This document shows, piece after piece, positions 24,798 through 34,552 of a DNA stretch of 64,000 nucleotides (the first letter of the stretch is position 1; every line of letters starts with the position of its first letter). This DNA comes from Ruminococcus sp. (lineage in GTDB: Bacteria > Bacillota > Clostridia > Oscillospirales > Ruminococcaceae), in contig JAGAJO010000001.1 in assembly GCA_017626015.1 (NCBI GenBank), positions 186,001-250,000 on the forward strand, given 5' to 3'. A program made the position numbers and the translations under genes. The notes under the pieces are model-generated. The model was not told the DNA's origin. It saw nothing but the letters and a program-made list of their open reading frames with translations, and did not search any database.

Positions 24798-25229
24798 TTG
24801 TCGGAATATACTCTTATGGGAACCTATAACCAGTCTATGGACGCCAAGGGAAGAATGAGCTTCCCCGTAAGGCTGAGAGAGATCATCGGCGAGCGGTTCA
24901 TAATTACAAGAGGAATAGACGGCTGTCTGTTCGTTTATTCCCCGGAGGAGTTCAAAGCGAAAGCGGACAAGCTTAAAGGTCTGCCTATGGCAAAGGCAAG
25001 AAAAATGCAGAGGAGCTTTACCGGCTGGGCGCAGGAGGTAGAGGCGGACAAGCAGGGCAGAGTCCTTGTGCCGCTGGCTCTCAGGGAGCAGGCAGGGCTT
25101 GAAAAGGACGTTGTTGTCGTTGGCGTTTCCGACAGATGCGAGATCTGGGACAAAAAGCGTTGGGAGAGCTTTAACGCCGATATCGACGACGAAGAGCTTA
25201 TGAGCGCTTTGGAGGGACTTGATTTTTAA
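24798..25229 (+). CDS. mraZ: Transcriptional regulator MraZ
   Basis: 143 residues from a TTG start that has AGGGGGTG about 7 bases upstream. This gives the family's normal length; longer in-frame starts have no ribosome binding site. It has two AbrB-like swapped-hairpin domains: GTYNQSMDAKGRMSFPVRLRE (first) and EVEADKQGRVLVPLALRE (second), each with the conserved D-x-x-GR. MraZ binds repeats in the dcw promoter and controls division and wall genes. First gene of the dcw cluster; its stop overlaps the rsmH start (TAATG). Confidence 0.95.
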   Translation: MSEYTLMGTYNQSMDAKGRMSFPVRLREIIGERFIITRGIDGCLFVYSPEEFKAKADKLKGLPMAKARKMQRSFTGWAQEVEADKQGRVLVPLALREQAGLEKDVVVVGVSDRCEIWDKKRWESFNADIDDEELMSALEGLDF

Positions 25230-26161
25230 TGGAATTTAAGCATATCCCCGTTCTTCTTGACGAGTGTCTGGAGGGACTCTGTATAAAGCCGGAGGGCGTT
25301 TACTGCGACGGTACTGCCGGCGGCGGCGGACATTCCTGCGAGATCGCAAAAAGGCTTGATGCTCAGAGAGGCGGCAGACTCGTTGCCGTAGACAGGGATC
25401 CGGAGGCTGTTGCGGCGGCAACACGCAGGCTTGAAGGACTGCCGGCGCAGGTCATTCTCGGGAACTACTCGGAGATCGACGTTATTCTTGACGATCTTGG
25501 CATAGAAGCCGTGGACGGTATCCTGCTGGATCTGGGGGTCTCCTCATATCAGCTCGATAATGCCGAAAGAGGTTTTTCCTACCATAGCGACGCTCCGTTG
25601 GATATGCGTATGAGCGGCGAAGGCATTTCCGCCAGAGACGTTGTAAACGGCTATGACTATCAGTCGCTGGCGAAGATAATTTTTGAGTACGGCGAGGAAA
25701 AATTCGCAAGAAGCATTGCACAGAAAATAGTCACGGCGAGAGACGAGAAGCCTATAGAAACTACGCTGGAGCTTGCGGATATCGTAAGATCCGCCGTGCC
25801 GCAGAAGGCGAGACGGGAGAAAAATCCCTGCAAAAAGACATTTCAGGCTATCAGGATAGAGGTAAACAGAGAGCTTGAGCATCTCAGTACGGCTCTGGAC
25901 AAGGCTTTTGATGTTCTTAGACCCGGCGGCAGGCTGTGCATCATCACCTTCCATTCGCTGGAGGACAGGCTTGTAAAACAGCGTTTTCAGACCTTTTGCA
26001 GAGGCTGCGTGTGCCCGCCGGATTTCCCCGTGTGCGTATGCGGACAGACTCCCAGAGGCAAGCTGGTGAACAGAAAGCCTATAGAGGCGGACGAGGAGGA
26101 GCTAGCGGCGAATAACAGGAGCCGCAGCGCCAAGCTCAGGATCATAGAAAAGATAAAATAG
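25229..26161 (+). CDS. rsmH: 16S rRNA m4C1402 methyltransferase
   Basis: 310 residues. SAM-dependent N4-methylation of C1402 in 16S rRNA. The N-terminal HIPVLLDECLEGL and SAM motif YCDGTAGGGGHS (about 23-34) are diagnostic. Further motifs are LLDLGVSSYQLD, AERGFSY and FHSLEDRLVK. One-base overlap with mraZ. The partner 2'-O-methyltransferase of the same nucleotide, rsmI, is also in this window at 51.5 kb. Confidence 0.97.
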   Translation: MEFKHIPVLLDECLEGLCIKPEGVYCDGTAGGGGHSCEIAKRLDAQRGGRLVAVDRDPEAVAAATRRLEGLPAQVILGNYSEIDVILDDLGIEAVDGILLDLGVSSYQLDNAERGFSYHSDAPLDMRMSGEGISARDVVNGYDYQSLAKIIFEYGEEKFARSIAQKIVTARDEKPIETTLELADIVRSAVPQKARREKNPCKKTFQAIRIEVNRELEHLSTALDKAFDVLRPGGRLCIITFHSLEDRLVKQRFQTFCRGCVCPPDFPVCVCGQTPRGKLVNRKPIEADEEELAANNRSRSAKLRIIEKIK

Positions 26162-26219
26162 ATAGATATATATTGTGTGAATTTTTGGGTTCTTACGGTT
26201 ATTTCAGAGGTGTTTACAA

Positions 26220-26687
26220 ATGGCGAAAAATCATAATCTTGCTTTCGATCTCCCCGCACAGGAGGAGATCCGGGAGGAAAGAAATATACGGCATAAATTC
26301 AACGCTCTTGCGGCGATGGATAAAAAGTGGATGGGATTTTCTATTGCCGCTTTACTGATCGTGCTTGCGCTTCTGGCATCGATGATCTTCGGCAAGGTGG
26401 AGATCTCCGGTCTGTATACCGAGAGGGCAGAGCTTGAGGCGCAGCTCACACAGCTGCAAAACGAGAACGTAAGCCTTCAGTCGGAGCTTGCCCAGAAAAC
26501 CAATATGACAAAGGTAGAGGAGTATGCGGAAAACTCTCTGGGGCTTCAGAAGCTGGATAAATCGCAGATAGAGTATATCGAGGTGGAAACAAGATCGGTG
26601 GCGGAAATAATGAAGGACGACGAGTCCAATGTTTTCGTGAAAATAAAGCGCTGGTTTGTTTCGGCTATGGAATATATCGGGCTTTAG
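26220..26687 (+). CDS. ftsL: Cell division protein FtsL-like
   Basis: 155 residues: a cytoplasmic N-terminus of about 38 residues, one membrane span (about 40-60), and an outer leucine-zipper coiled coil (ELEAQLTQLQNENVSLQSEL). The C-terminal segment contains AENSLGLQKLDKSQIEYIEV, typical of FtsL/DivIC-type septum proteins (EYAxxxLGM-xxP-xQ). It would scaffold FtsW and the penicillin-binding protein at the septum. Position between rsmH and the penicillin-binding protein is canonical. Confidence 0.88.
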   Translation: MAKNHNLAFDLPAQEEIREERNIRHKFNALAAMDKKWMGFSIAALLIVLALLASMIFGKVEISGLYTERAELEAQLTQLQNENVSLQSELAQKTNMTKVEEYAENSLGLQKLDKSQIEYIEVETRSVAEIMKDDESNVFVKIKRWFVSAMEYIGL

Positions 26688-26827
26688 AGCAATAGAATTG
26701 TAATGGAAAGTTAGGGACAAGAAATTTGTGCTTAGCTTTCTTGTTCTATTATTTTAATTGTAAAAACAGACTGATTTTTGTATTTTTTATGCAGATTATG
26801 GAACTTTCGGCGGAAAGGAGATCGTTT

Positions 26828-29161
26828 ATGACTGACAAGCCCAGCACTAAAATGATAACACGTCTTAATATATGGCTTTGCCTGCCGGTACTGGCGCTGC
26901 TGATCTATATGATCTGGGGGATCTATAAGGTCTCCATTTCGGAGGGAGAAAAGTGGCAGTCCCTGGCAAAATCCCAGCAGCTGCGGTCTACCGTTGTAAA
27001 CGCATCAAGGGGAACGATCTACGATTCAAACGGAAACGTTATGGCGCAGAGCGCAACGGTCTACACCATTTACTGCGACCCTCTTATGCTGGAAAATCAG
27101 CTTGAGGGACGTGATGAATGGATAAAGGAGATAAAGGAAGCGATCAAGGAGGAAAACAGCGCCGAAAAGCTTGAGGATCTGGAGAAAAAGCTGGATAAAG
27201 CGAAAAACGGCGAGGAAACTCTTGACGAACTTGTTGAATTTCTTGCACTCAGGCTGGAGATAGACACTGCGGAGGTGAGGGAAAAGCTCACCGACACCTC
27301 AACGCAGTATATCATTCTGAAAAAGAATGTTGAAAAGACTCTAAGAGACGAGATATACGATAAGCTTACCGAGCTTTCCATAGACGGAGTGAGGGGAGAG
27401 CCTACTACCAAGAGGGTTTATCCGCAGGATTCCCTTGCTGCAAACGTAATAGGTCATACCGATTACGACGGAAACGGTATCTATGGGCTTGAAGCCTACT
27501 ATGACGATTATCTTTCCGGCGTGGACGGCAGAGTCGTTACCGCTACGGACAACGACGGAAACGAGATCCCCTACAGGTACAAGCAAAGCTATGACGCTCA
27601 GGACGGAAACGATCTGAATCTGAATATAGATATAAATATACAGTATAAGCTGGAAAAAGCGCTGGAAAAGGCGTATGCGGAAAACCTCCCCACCGACCGT
27701 ATGTGCGGGATAATCATGAATCCAAAAACGGGACAGGTGTACGCTATGGCTACGGCTTACAGCTACGACCCCAATCAGCCTGCCCTCATAACCAATAAGT
27801 CCGTTTCGGAGGAGCTGGCGGGGCTTGACGAGGATTCCGACGAGTACGGCGAAAAGCAGCTGAACGAATGGTCCACCCAGTGGAAAAACAAGGCTATCTC
27901 AGAGCTTTATTTCCCGGGTTCGGTATTCAAGATAATCACCGGATCGTCGGCGCTGGAGGAGAAGTCCATATCCCTCAACGACACATTTTCCTGCAATACG
28001 CAGATACAGGTGGAGGACAGGACCATTTCCTGCTGGTCGTCCAACAACCACGGCGAACAGAACCTTGCGGTGGCTATGCTCAACTCCTGCAACCCGGCTT
28101 TTGTGCAGATAGGTCTGAAGCTGGGGGCGGAAAATTTCAGAAAGTATTTTGACGGCTTCGGTTTTGCGGAGCTTTCGGGCATAGATCTTCCCGGAGAGGT
28201 AAATTCCATAAGTATGCCGCTTTCAAGAATGGGTCCCGTAGAGCTTGCTACTTCAGCTTTCGGACAGACCAACAAGGTCACTCCCATACAGATGATAACG
28301 GCGGTATCCGCAGCGGTAAACGGCGGATATGTTATTACCCCACGGGTGGTGAACAGTATTTCCGACGCAAACGGAAATATTGTTAAGAAAAACGAGACGG
28401 TAATAAAAAGACAGGTCATTTCCGAGGAGACCTCGGAGTCCATGAGGGAGATCCTCAAGGGAGTGGTAGAGGGACAGACCGGCTCCAACAGCTATATTCA
28501 GGGCTACAGTATCGGCGGAAAGTCGGGAACCTCCCAGAAGCTGGACGAGGATATAAAGGGTGAGACGTATGTATCTTCATACTGCGCATTTGCTCCCGCT
28601 GAGGATCCGGAGGTTATCATGCTTGTAATGGTCGATCACCCCACGGGTGAAAAGTATTACGGAAGCCAGGTCGCCGCTCCTATATGCACTGAGGTACTTA
28701 AGGAGATATTGCCGTATATGGGCTACTTCCCCGAGTATACGGAGGAGGAGCTTGAAAATATCAGCGTTACCGTTCCCAGCGTGCAGTATTACACCGTTGA
28801 GGAAGCTCAGGAAACGCTTGAGTCGCTGGGCCTTAACGTTAAGGTAAAGGGCGAGGGCGATACCGTCGTAAGACAGGTGCCGTCTGCGGTAAGGATAGAG
28901 CATGGAGGCTCGGTGGTGCTTTATACCGATGAAAGCTCCGAGATCGAAAAGGTCACGGTACCGTCTCTTCAGGGACTTACCAAGGAGCAGGCACGGCAGA
29001 CGCTGGACGCATACGGACTTAACCTGACAGTGGAAGGCTCCGGTGCGGACGAGGAGACAGCAGTCGCTCAGGACGACCAGACATATGCTCCCGGAACAAG
29101 CGTGCCTATGGGTACGGCTGTAACGGTCACATTTGCTACTACAACGGTAGGCTCTCAGTGA
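26828..29161 (+). CDS. Septal penicillin-binding protein with two PASTA domains (FtsI/SpoVD type)
   Basis: 777 residues from the ATG after AAAGGAG; a longer frame from 26726 lacks a ribosome binding site. Membrane anchor is about 15-37. The dimerisation region follows. The transpeptidase domain has S-x-x-K in PGSVFKIITG, S-x-N in NSCNPAFV and KSGT in GGKSGTSQK. Two PASTA domains lie at about 650-710 and 712-775. It cross-links septal peptidoglycan. Whether it is the vegetative FtsI/PBP2b or the sporulation SpoVD cannot be decided, since no second copy is in the cluster; vegetative use is likely. Confidence 0.94.
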   Translation: MTDKPSTKMITRLNIWLCLPVLALLIYMIWGIYKVSISEGEKWQSLAKSQQLRSTVVNASRGTIYDSNGNVMAQSATVYTIYCDPLMLENQLEGRDEWIKEIKEAIKEENSAEKLEDLEKKLDKAKNGEETLDELVEFLALRLEIDTAEVREKLTDTSTQYIILKKNVEKTLRDEIYDKLTELSIDGVRGEPTTKRVYPQDSLAANVIGHTDYDGNGIYGLEAYYDDYLSGVDGRVVTATDNDGNEIPYRYKQSYDAQDGNDLNLNIDINIQYKLEKALEKAYAENLPTDRMCGIIMNPKTGQVYAMATAYSYDPNQPALITNKSVSEELAGLDEDSDEYGEKQLNEWSTQWKNKAISELYFPGSVFKIITGSSALEEKSISLNDTFSCNTQIQVEDRTISCWSSNNHGEQNLAVAMLNSCNPAFVQIGLKLGAENFRKYFDGFGFAELSGIDLPGEVNSISMPLSRMGPVELATSAFGQTNKVTPIQMITAVSAAVNGGYVITPRVVNSISDANGNIVKKNETVIKRQVISEETSESMREILKGVVEGQTGSNSYIQGYSIGGKSGTSQKLDEDIKGETYVSSYCAFAPAEDPEVIMLVMVDHPTGEKYYGSQVAAPICTEVLKEILPYMGYFPEYTEEELENISVTVPSVQYYTVEEAQETLESLGLNVKVKGEGDTVVRQVPSAVRIEHGGSVVLYTDESSEIEKVTVPSLQGLTKEQARQTLDAYGLNLTVEGSGADEETAVAQDDQTYAPGTSVPMGTAVTVTFATTTVGSQ

Positions 29162-29199
29162 TCTGAGAAAGCATTACCAAAGACAGAGGATGATAAATT

Positions 29200-30630
29200 A
29201 TGAAGCTGTATGAACTGATAAAGGGCGTGGCTGACACTCAGCTGCCCGATATGGAAATAACGGGAGTTACCTGCGATACAAGGGGCGAAATAAAGCCCGG
29301 GGAGCTTTTCGTGTGTATAAAGGGAAAGACCTTCGACGGTCACAGTGCCGCTGAAGCCATGCTGGAGAAGGGCTGCGCAGCGGTCCTTACCGAGCGGGAT
29401 ATGAGACTTGAAAAACAGATCGTAGTTCCTGATACAAGGGAGGCTCTGCCGCTGCTGTGCGCAGCGTGGTTCGGTCACCCAGAAAGGGAGCTTAAGCTTA
29501 TCGGCGTAACGGGTACGAACGGAAAAACGACCATAACCACGGTCATAAAAAAGGTCCTTACGGAATTTGGCTGTAAGGTAGGTCTTATAGGCACCTGCCA
29601 GAATGAGATAGGCGATGAGGTCAGTCCTGCGGCAAGGACTACTCCCGAGCCTTATGAGCTTTACGGACTGTTCAGAAAAATGGCGGACGCCGGGTGCGAT
29701 CATGTTGTTATGGAGGTATCCTCTCAGGGACTGGAGCAGCGCCGTGTTGCGGGATGCAGATACAGCGTCGGCATTTTTACCAATCTTACGCAGGATCATC
29801 TTGACGTTCACGGTACTATGGAAAATTATTATCAGGCTAAAAAAATGCTGTTTGATATTTCCGACAGAGCTATCATAAATATAGACGACGAGTACGGAAG
29901 AAGATACGCAAGGGAGATAAGCTGTCCCTATACAACCTACTCGGTAAACGGCAGTGCGGATTTCACAGGCGAGGATATCCTGCTGTCGGCAAGCGGCGTT
30001 AAATACGTTTTCTCAGACGGCAAAGGAAAGCATAACGTTTCCTTTGCAATGCCGGGACTTTTCAACGTGTCAAATTCCCTTGCTGTCATTGCCTGCATGG
30101 AGATCCTTGGCTTCAGCGTTGATAAAACTATCAAAGCCTTTGATAAGATCAGGGGCGTGAGAGGCAGAGCGGAGATAGTTCCAACCGGCAGGGATTTCAC
30201 GGTGATATGCGATTATGCTCATACTCCCGACGCTTTGGTAAACGTCCTTTCGGCTATCAGGGAAAGCGCAAAGGGCAAGGTAAAATGTCTTTTTGGCTGC
30301 GGCGGAAACAGAGACCGCACAAAACGTGCTCCCATGGCGGCAGCTGCGGCAGACAATGCGGATTTCCTTATCGTGACCTCGGATAATCCCAGAAACGAGG
30401 ATCCGCAGGATATCATAAACGACGTTCTTGAAGGACTTAAGGGAAAAACAACGCCGTACATAACTATCGTTGACAGGCGTGAAGCTATACATTGGGCAGT
30501 GAAAAATGCCGAAAAGGACGATATAATCGTGCTGGCAGGCAAGGGTCACGAGGACTATCAGATACTTGCAGGCGGCGTAAAAATACATTTTGACGAAAGA
30601 GAAGTCGTAGCAGAAGCGCTTGATAATTAA
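29200..30630 (+). CDS. murE: UDP-MurNAc-L-Ala-D-Glu:meso-DAP ligase
   Basis: 476 residues. ATP-dependent addition of the third stem residue. ATP loop GVTGTNGKTTITTV (about 103-116), then TTPEPYEL. The substrate-specificity motif DNPRNEDP (about 396-403) is that of meso-diaminopimelate enzymes, so the wall is DAP type rather than Lys type. Normal length. Its stop lies inside an AT-rich inverted repeat. Confidence 0.97.
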   Translation: MKLYELIKGVADTQLPDMEITGVTCDTRGEIKPGELFVCIKGKTFDGHSAAEAMLEKGCAAVLTERDMRLEKQIVVPDTREALPLLCAAWFGHPERELKLIGVTGTNGKTTITTVIKKVLTEFGCKVGLIGTCQNEIGDEVSPAARTTPEPYELYGLFRKMADAGCDHVVMEVSSQGLEQRRVAGCRYSVGIFTNLTQDHLDVHGTMENYYQAKKMLFDISDRAIINIDDEYGRRYAREISCPYTTYSVNGSADFTGEDILLSASGVKYVFSDGKGKHNVSFAMPGLFNVSNSLAVIACMEILGFSVDKTIKAFDKIRGVRGRAEIVPTGRDFTVICDYAHTPDALVNVLSAIRESAKGKVKCLFGCGGNRDRTKRAPMAAAAADNADFLIVTSDNPRNEDPQDIINDVLEGLKGKTTPYITIVDRREAIHWAVKNAEKDDIIVLAGKGHEDYQILAGGVKIHFDEREVVAEALDN

Positions 30631-30722
30631 CAATTAAGAATTAACAATTAACAATTGAAAATGTATAATTGTTAATTGTTAACTTCAAATTGTTAATTGT
30701 TAACTGCTAACTGTTAATTAAC
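30625..30722. repeat. AT-rich inverted and tandem repeat between murE and murF
   Basis: Several copies of AATTAACAATTA (30625-30657) face several copies of TAATTGTTAATT (30665-30720). Together they can form a long AT hairpin with many registers, and the murE stop codon is in its first base pairs. It could slow transcription or act as a target for strand slippage. Confidence 0.85.
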
Positions 30723-30741
30723 CAAAAGGGTGTGTTATAGC

Positions 30742-32112
30742 ATGGAAAAACTGAATTTATCAGAGGTCATCAGAGCCTGTCACGGCAGCTTTGGTTATCC
30801 CGCTGATACAGAGATTTCGGATATTTCCACAGATACGAGAACAATTAAGAAAAATTCGCTGTTTATTGCCCTTAAGGGCGAACGCTTTGACGGTCACGAC
30901 TTTGCCGTAAAGGCTATGGAGCTTGGTGCGGCGGCGGTAGTTACCGAAAGAAATGTTGAGGGCGCAAAGTGCCTTATCGTTGATTCCACAGCTCAGGCTC
31001 TGCTGGATATCGCAGGTTATTACAGGGATAAATTCGATATCCCCGTTGTGGGCGTTACTGGAAGCGTTGGTAAGACCACAACCAAGGATATGATCGCCCT
31101 TGTTGTCTCACAGAAGTACAACACCCTTAAAACTCAGGGAAATTTCAATAACGAGGTAGGTATGCCGAAGACCCTGTTCGGGCTTGACGGATCCCACACG
31201 GCGGCGGTCATTGAAATGGGTATGTCCCATAAGGGAGAGATCTCGAGGATGTCCATGTGCTGCAAGCCTGATGTCTGCGTTATTACAAATATCGGAGTTT
31301 CGCATATCGAGAATTTAGGATCCCAGGAAAATATCCTGAAGGCTAAAATGGAGATACTTGACGGAGCTAAATGCGATGCCCCTCTTGTTCTTTGCAAGGA
31401 CGACAAGCTGCTTGCAAAGGCGGAGATATATTCAGGCAGAAAGGTCTACTATTACTCAGCAGGAAAAAAGGACTGCGACGTTTACGCCTCGGGTATCAGG
31501 ACATCGGAAAACGGCATAGATTTTACCATAAATTACATAGATGGGAAGATCCCGGCGAGAATCAACTGTCTGGGGGAGCATAACGTGAAAAACGCTCTTG
31601 CGGCTTTCTGCGTGGGACTTGCGCTGGATATTCCCCCCGAGGATATCGTCAGTGGCATAGGACTTTTCAGACCCGAGGGTATGCGCCAGAATATCTGTGA
31701 GATAGGCGGCGTGACTTATATCCTGGACTGCTACAATGCAGCTCCCGATTCTATGAAGGCAAGCCTTTCGGTGCTGGCTCAGACACGGTGCGCAGGCAGA
31801 CGCTTCTGCGTGCTGGGGGATATGCTGGAGCTTGGAAAAAATTCTGCAAAATACCATAAAACTGTGGGAGAGTATGTTCCCTCCTCCGGCGCCGACGAGC
31901 TTCTGTGTTTCGGGGAGAATTCGCAGTTTTACATTGAGGGAGCCTGCGAAAAGGGATATGACAGAGACCATACCCGCCATTTTGACAGCAGGGAGGAGCT
32001 TGCGGACTATCTTAAAAGCGCTGTCTGCCCGGGAGACGCAGTGCTTTTCAAGGGCAGCAGAGGCATGAGGCTGGAAGAAGCGTTCAGGCTTACCGCAAAC
32101 GTTTCTCAGTAA
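30742..32112 (+). CDS. murF: UDP-MurNAc-tripeptide D-Ala-D-Ala ligase
   Basis: 456 residues from ATG 30742; a GTG at 30730 overlaps the AAAGGG site. It adds D-Ala-D-Ala to complete the pentapeptide. ATP loop VVGVTGSVGKTTTKDM (about 105-120), then NFNNEVGMPKTLF and ITNIGVSHIENLGS, the MurF pattern. The C-terminal domain has DCYNAAPDSMKASL. Follows murE after the AT repeat. Confidence 0.96.
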   Translation: MEKLNLSEVIRACHGSFGYPADTEISDISTDTRTIKKNSLFIALKGERFDGHDFAVKAMELGAAAVVTERNVEGAKCLIVDSTAQALLDIAGYYRDKFDIPVVGVTGSVGKTTTKDMIALVVSQKYNTLKTQGNFNNEVGMPKTLFGLDGSHTAAVIEMGMSHKGEISRMSMCCKPDVCVITNIGVSHIENLGSQENILKAKMEILDGAKCDAPLVLCKDDKLLAKAEIYSGRKVYYYSAGKKDCDVYASGIRTSENGIDFTINYIDGKIPARINCLGEHNVKNALAAFCVGLALDIPPEDIVSGIGLFRPEGMRQNICEIGGVTYILDCYNAAPDSMKASLSVLAQTRCAGRRFCVLGDMLELGKNSAKYHKTVGEYVPSSGADELLCFGENSQFYIEGACEKGYDRDHTRHFDSREELADYLKSAVCPGDAVLFKGSRGMRLEEAFRLTANVSQ

Positions 32113-32128
32113 AGAGGAGTTTTATATA

Positions 32129-33166
32129 ATGGACTGGAGGATCCGGTCGGCGGTGCTGCTTGCCGAGCTTGCCGCAGGTTTTGTTTTTGGCAGGATCGGT
32201 ATACCGTTTTTCCGAAGAATAAAAACGGGAAAGGCGGAGCTTTATATAGGCGATAGGTTCAAAAAGGACGGCTCGGAGCCGAGGTTTGGCGGAGCGGTAA
32301 TGCTTTTGACGGCGCTGATCGGCTTGTTAATAGGCTGTATTTCCGCCTTCGGAAGAGACGGATCCGATCTCGTGTATGCTATGCTTTGCGCCGTGTTCTT
32401 TATTTTTCTGACAGCGGAGGGAATATTCGAGGACTGGCAGAAGGATACGGGGCGGGGTATCGGAGCAAAGCGCTCTTACATTTTTATTTTCAGGCTGACG
32501 CTCTGCGCAGGGTTTCTGATATTGCTTAAGCTTTTCGGTTTTGAATGTGCTGATGTTCTGCTGCCCTTCAGACTGGGATATATCCATCTCGGGGCGGCGT
32601 ATATTCCGCTGACTGCACTGTTTATGACGCTTATTATCTCCGTGACGGAAAATCACGACTGCCAGAGGGGAGTTACGGATACGGGCGTTGACGGTCTTTG
32701 CGTATTGACGGTAATGCTTGCCGGTCTGGGATTCGCAAGCGCATTGTCGGCGGCGGGTGTTTCCGCAGGCGGTAAGGAGCTGGCATCGCTTATAGGACTA
32801 TGTGCCGCAGGGAGCTGTTCTGCGCTGCTGTTCTGGTGCATATCTCCGTCGAAAATATATCCCGGTCAGTCGGGAAGCTCGCTTATGGGCGGATTTGTAT
32901 GCTGCATGACCATTTTTTCGGGACTTCACATAGCCGCCGTACTTGCGTTCCTGCCTGCGTTTATCGACGGGGCGTGTTCGCTCCTGCAAAGGCTGGTTTA
33001 CAAAAAAAGCAAAAAGCTTCTGTTCAAGGGAGCGTCTCTTCACGGGCATCTGAAAAAGATCGGTTGGGGAGATTATAAAATAATGTGCGTAAGCGCAGCA
33101 GTGCAGATAATAGGCTGTGCAGGTGCTGCTGCGTTTGCGGTTTACGAAAGCAGGATAATAATTTAA
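32129..33166 (+). CDS. MraY homologue with altered active-site residues
   Basis: 345 residues, about ten predicted membrane spans, at the canonical mraY position. MraY makes lipid I. The family motifs align but are degenerate. The Asp-Asp of GxxDDxxK reads GIFEDWQKD (about 98-106). NLTDGLDGL reads GVTDTGVDGL. MGDTGS reads YPGQSGSS (Asp to Gln). The triple His reads LHGHLKKIGW instead of LHHHFELKGW. Catalytic Asp residues are thus changed at two of three sites. It may be inactive, have another substrate, or be a divergent true MraY. Starts after AGAGGAG. Confidence 0.8.
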   Translation: MDWRIRSAVLLAELAAGFVFGRIGIPFFRRIKTGKAELYIGDRFKKDGSEPRFGGAVMLLTALIGLLIGCISAFGRDGSDLVYAMLCAVFFIFLTAEGIFEDWQKDTGRGIGAKRSYIFIFRLTLCAGFLILLKLFGFECADVLLPFRLGYIHLGAAYIPLTALFMTLIISVTENHDCQRGVTDTGVDGLCVLTVMLAGLGFASALSAAGVSAGGKELASLIGLCAAGSCSALLFWCISPSKIYPGQSGSSLMGGFVCCMTIFSGLHIAAVLAFLPAFIDGACSLLQRLVYKKSKKLLFKGASLHGHLKKIGWGDYKIMCVSAAVQIIGCAGAAAFAVYESRIII

Positions 33167-33292
33167 GGCAGGACGTACACGGTGGCTGTGCGGTATTGCT
33201 TTAACGTTAAAAGGCTTATAAAGACAAGATCGGGCGCTTTGTACAGCCCGGTCGCTGGAGATCTTTTATCATATACGGAGGAGGCTGTTTTA

Positions 33293-34528
33293 TTGGCTGA
33301 CAGAGGAATAAGGCGGGAGCGGGACGGCGCACTTGTGTATAACAACCGTATTCCCGTATTGAAAAGACAGCCCGTTGCCCAGGCGAGAAAAAAGCTCAAT
33401 CTCAAATTAGTGAAAAGCGGCATTGACAAGCCGTTTCTTATACTCATACTGGCGCTGCTGGTCTTCGGGATAATAATGATGTTCTCAGCCTCCTTTGCAT
33501 GGGGACTTAACGACGAGGGAGACGGATATTATTACGCTAAAAGGCAGCTTATGTGGGCAGGTCTGGGACTTGTGGTAATGACCTGCGTGTCTTTTCTCGA
33601 TTATCATTTTTATCAGAATACGAAAATAACATATCTGATGTTTATTGTCACCTACGGACTTTCCATGTGGGCGGCGCTTTTCGGAAGCGAGACCGCAGAC
33701 GCGCGAAGGTGGATATACATAGGCTCTCTGAGCTTTCAGCCGTCGGAGCTTCTTAAGGTAGCGTTTATCATAATTTTCGCTTATATCATGGCGGTGAATT
33801 TTCCGAAATTCGATCAGTGGCAGTATTGCATCATACCGTTTACCGTTATAATGGCAATGGTCGCACTGGTGCTTATGATGCAGAGACACCTTTCAGCTGT
33901 GCTTATTGTGGGCGTTATCGGCGTGAGCATGATGTTCGTCAGCGGAATGCCGAGAAAGACCTTCTGGAAATTCATAGGCGTGTGCGCAGCGGCGATTGCG
34001 GTCGTTGCACTGTATTTTGTTATCACAGGCTCGGGGTTCAGCTATATCAGCGAGAGATTTGAAAGCTGGAAGAACCCTACGTCGGATCCCCAGGGAAAAA
34101 CCTATCAGACCTATAATTCCCTGCTGGCAATAGGTTCAGGCGGCTGGACGGGGTTAGGCTTCGGCGAATCCAGACAGAAGTATCTTTATCTCCCCGAGGC
34201 GCAGAACGACTTTGTTTTCTCTGTCATCTGCGAGGAGCTTGGTTTTGTGGGCGCTGTAGTGGTGATAATGCTTTTTGTTATTTTTGTACTCAGAGGCTTT
34301 TATATCGCCAGCAACGCCAAGGATCGCTTCGGTATGCTGGTGGCGGCGGGCATTACCATTCAGATAGGACTTCAGGCTTTTCTTAATATAATGGTCGCAT
34401 CAAACTCGTTTCCCAATACGGGAATTTCCCTGCCTTTTTTCAGCTACGGCGGAACGGCGCTGGTCATTCAGCTGGCTGAAATGGGAATACTGCTGAATAT
34501 TTCCAGACAGGGAAATATCAAAAAATAA
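33293..34528 (+). CDS. ftsW: Septal peptidoglycan glycosyltransferase FtsW
   Basis: 411 residues from a TTG start that has GGAGGAGG 8 bases upstream. A GTG at 33182 would add 37 residues and has a weaker AGGCAGG. SEDS family: ten predicted spans, RRWIYIGSLSFQPSELLKVA (about 141-160), and the outer-loop motif LPEAQNDFVFSVICEELGF near 300-320. It polymerises septal glycan from lipid II together with the penicillin-binding protein encoded upstream. In most dcw clusters murD lies before ftsW; it is absent here. Confidence 0.93.
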   Translation: MADRGIRRERDGALVYNNRIPVLKRQPVAQARKKLNLKLVKSGIDKPFLILILALLVFGIIMMFSASFAWGLNDEGDGYYYAKRQLMWAGLGLVVMTCVSFLDYHFYQNTKITYLMFIVTYGLSMWAALFGSETADARRWIYIGSLSFQPSELLKVAFIIIFAYIMAVNFPKFDQWQYCIIPFTVIMAMVALVLMMQRHLSAVLIVGVIGVSMMFVSGMPRKTFWKFIGVCAAAIAVVALYFVITGSGFSYISERFESWKNPTSDPQGKTYQTYNSLLAIGSGGWTGLGFGESRQKYLYLPEAQNDFVFSVICEELGFVGAVVVIMLFVIFVLRGFYIASNAKDRFGMLVAAGITIQIGLQAFLNIMVASNSFPNTGISLPFFSYGGTALVIQLAEMGILLNISRQGNIKK

Positions 34529-34552
34529 ATTGAAATAACAGAGGTAGATCTT

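Noticed and set aside
30625..30722. Possible CRISPR or rho-independent terminator
   Set aside because: The units overlap and are pure AT with no spacers, and there is no GC stem with a U-tract.
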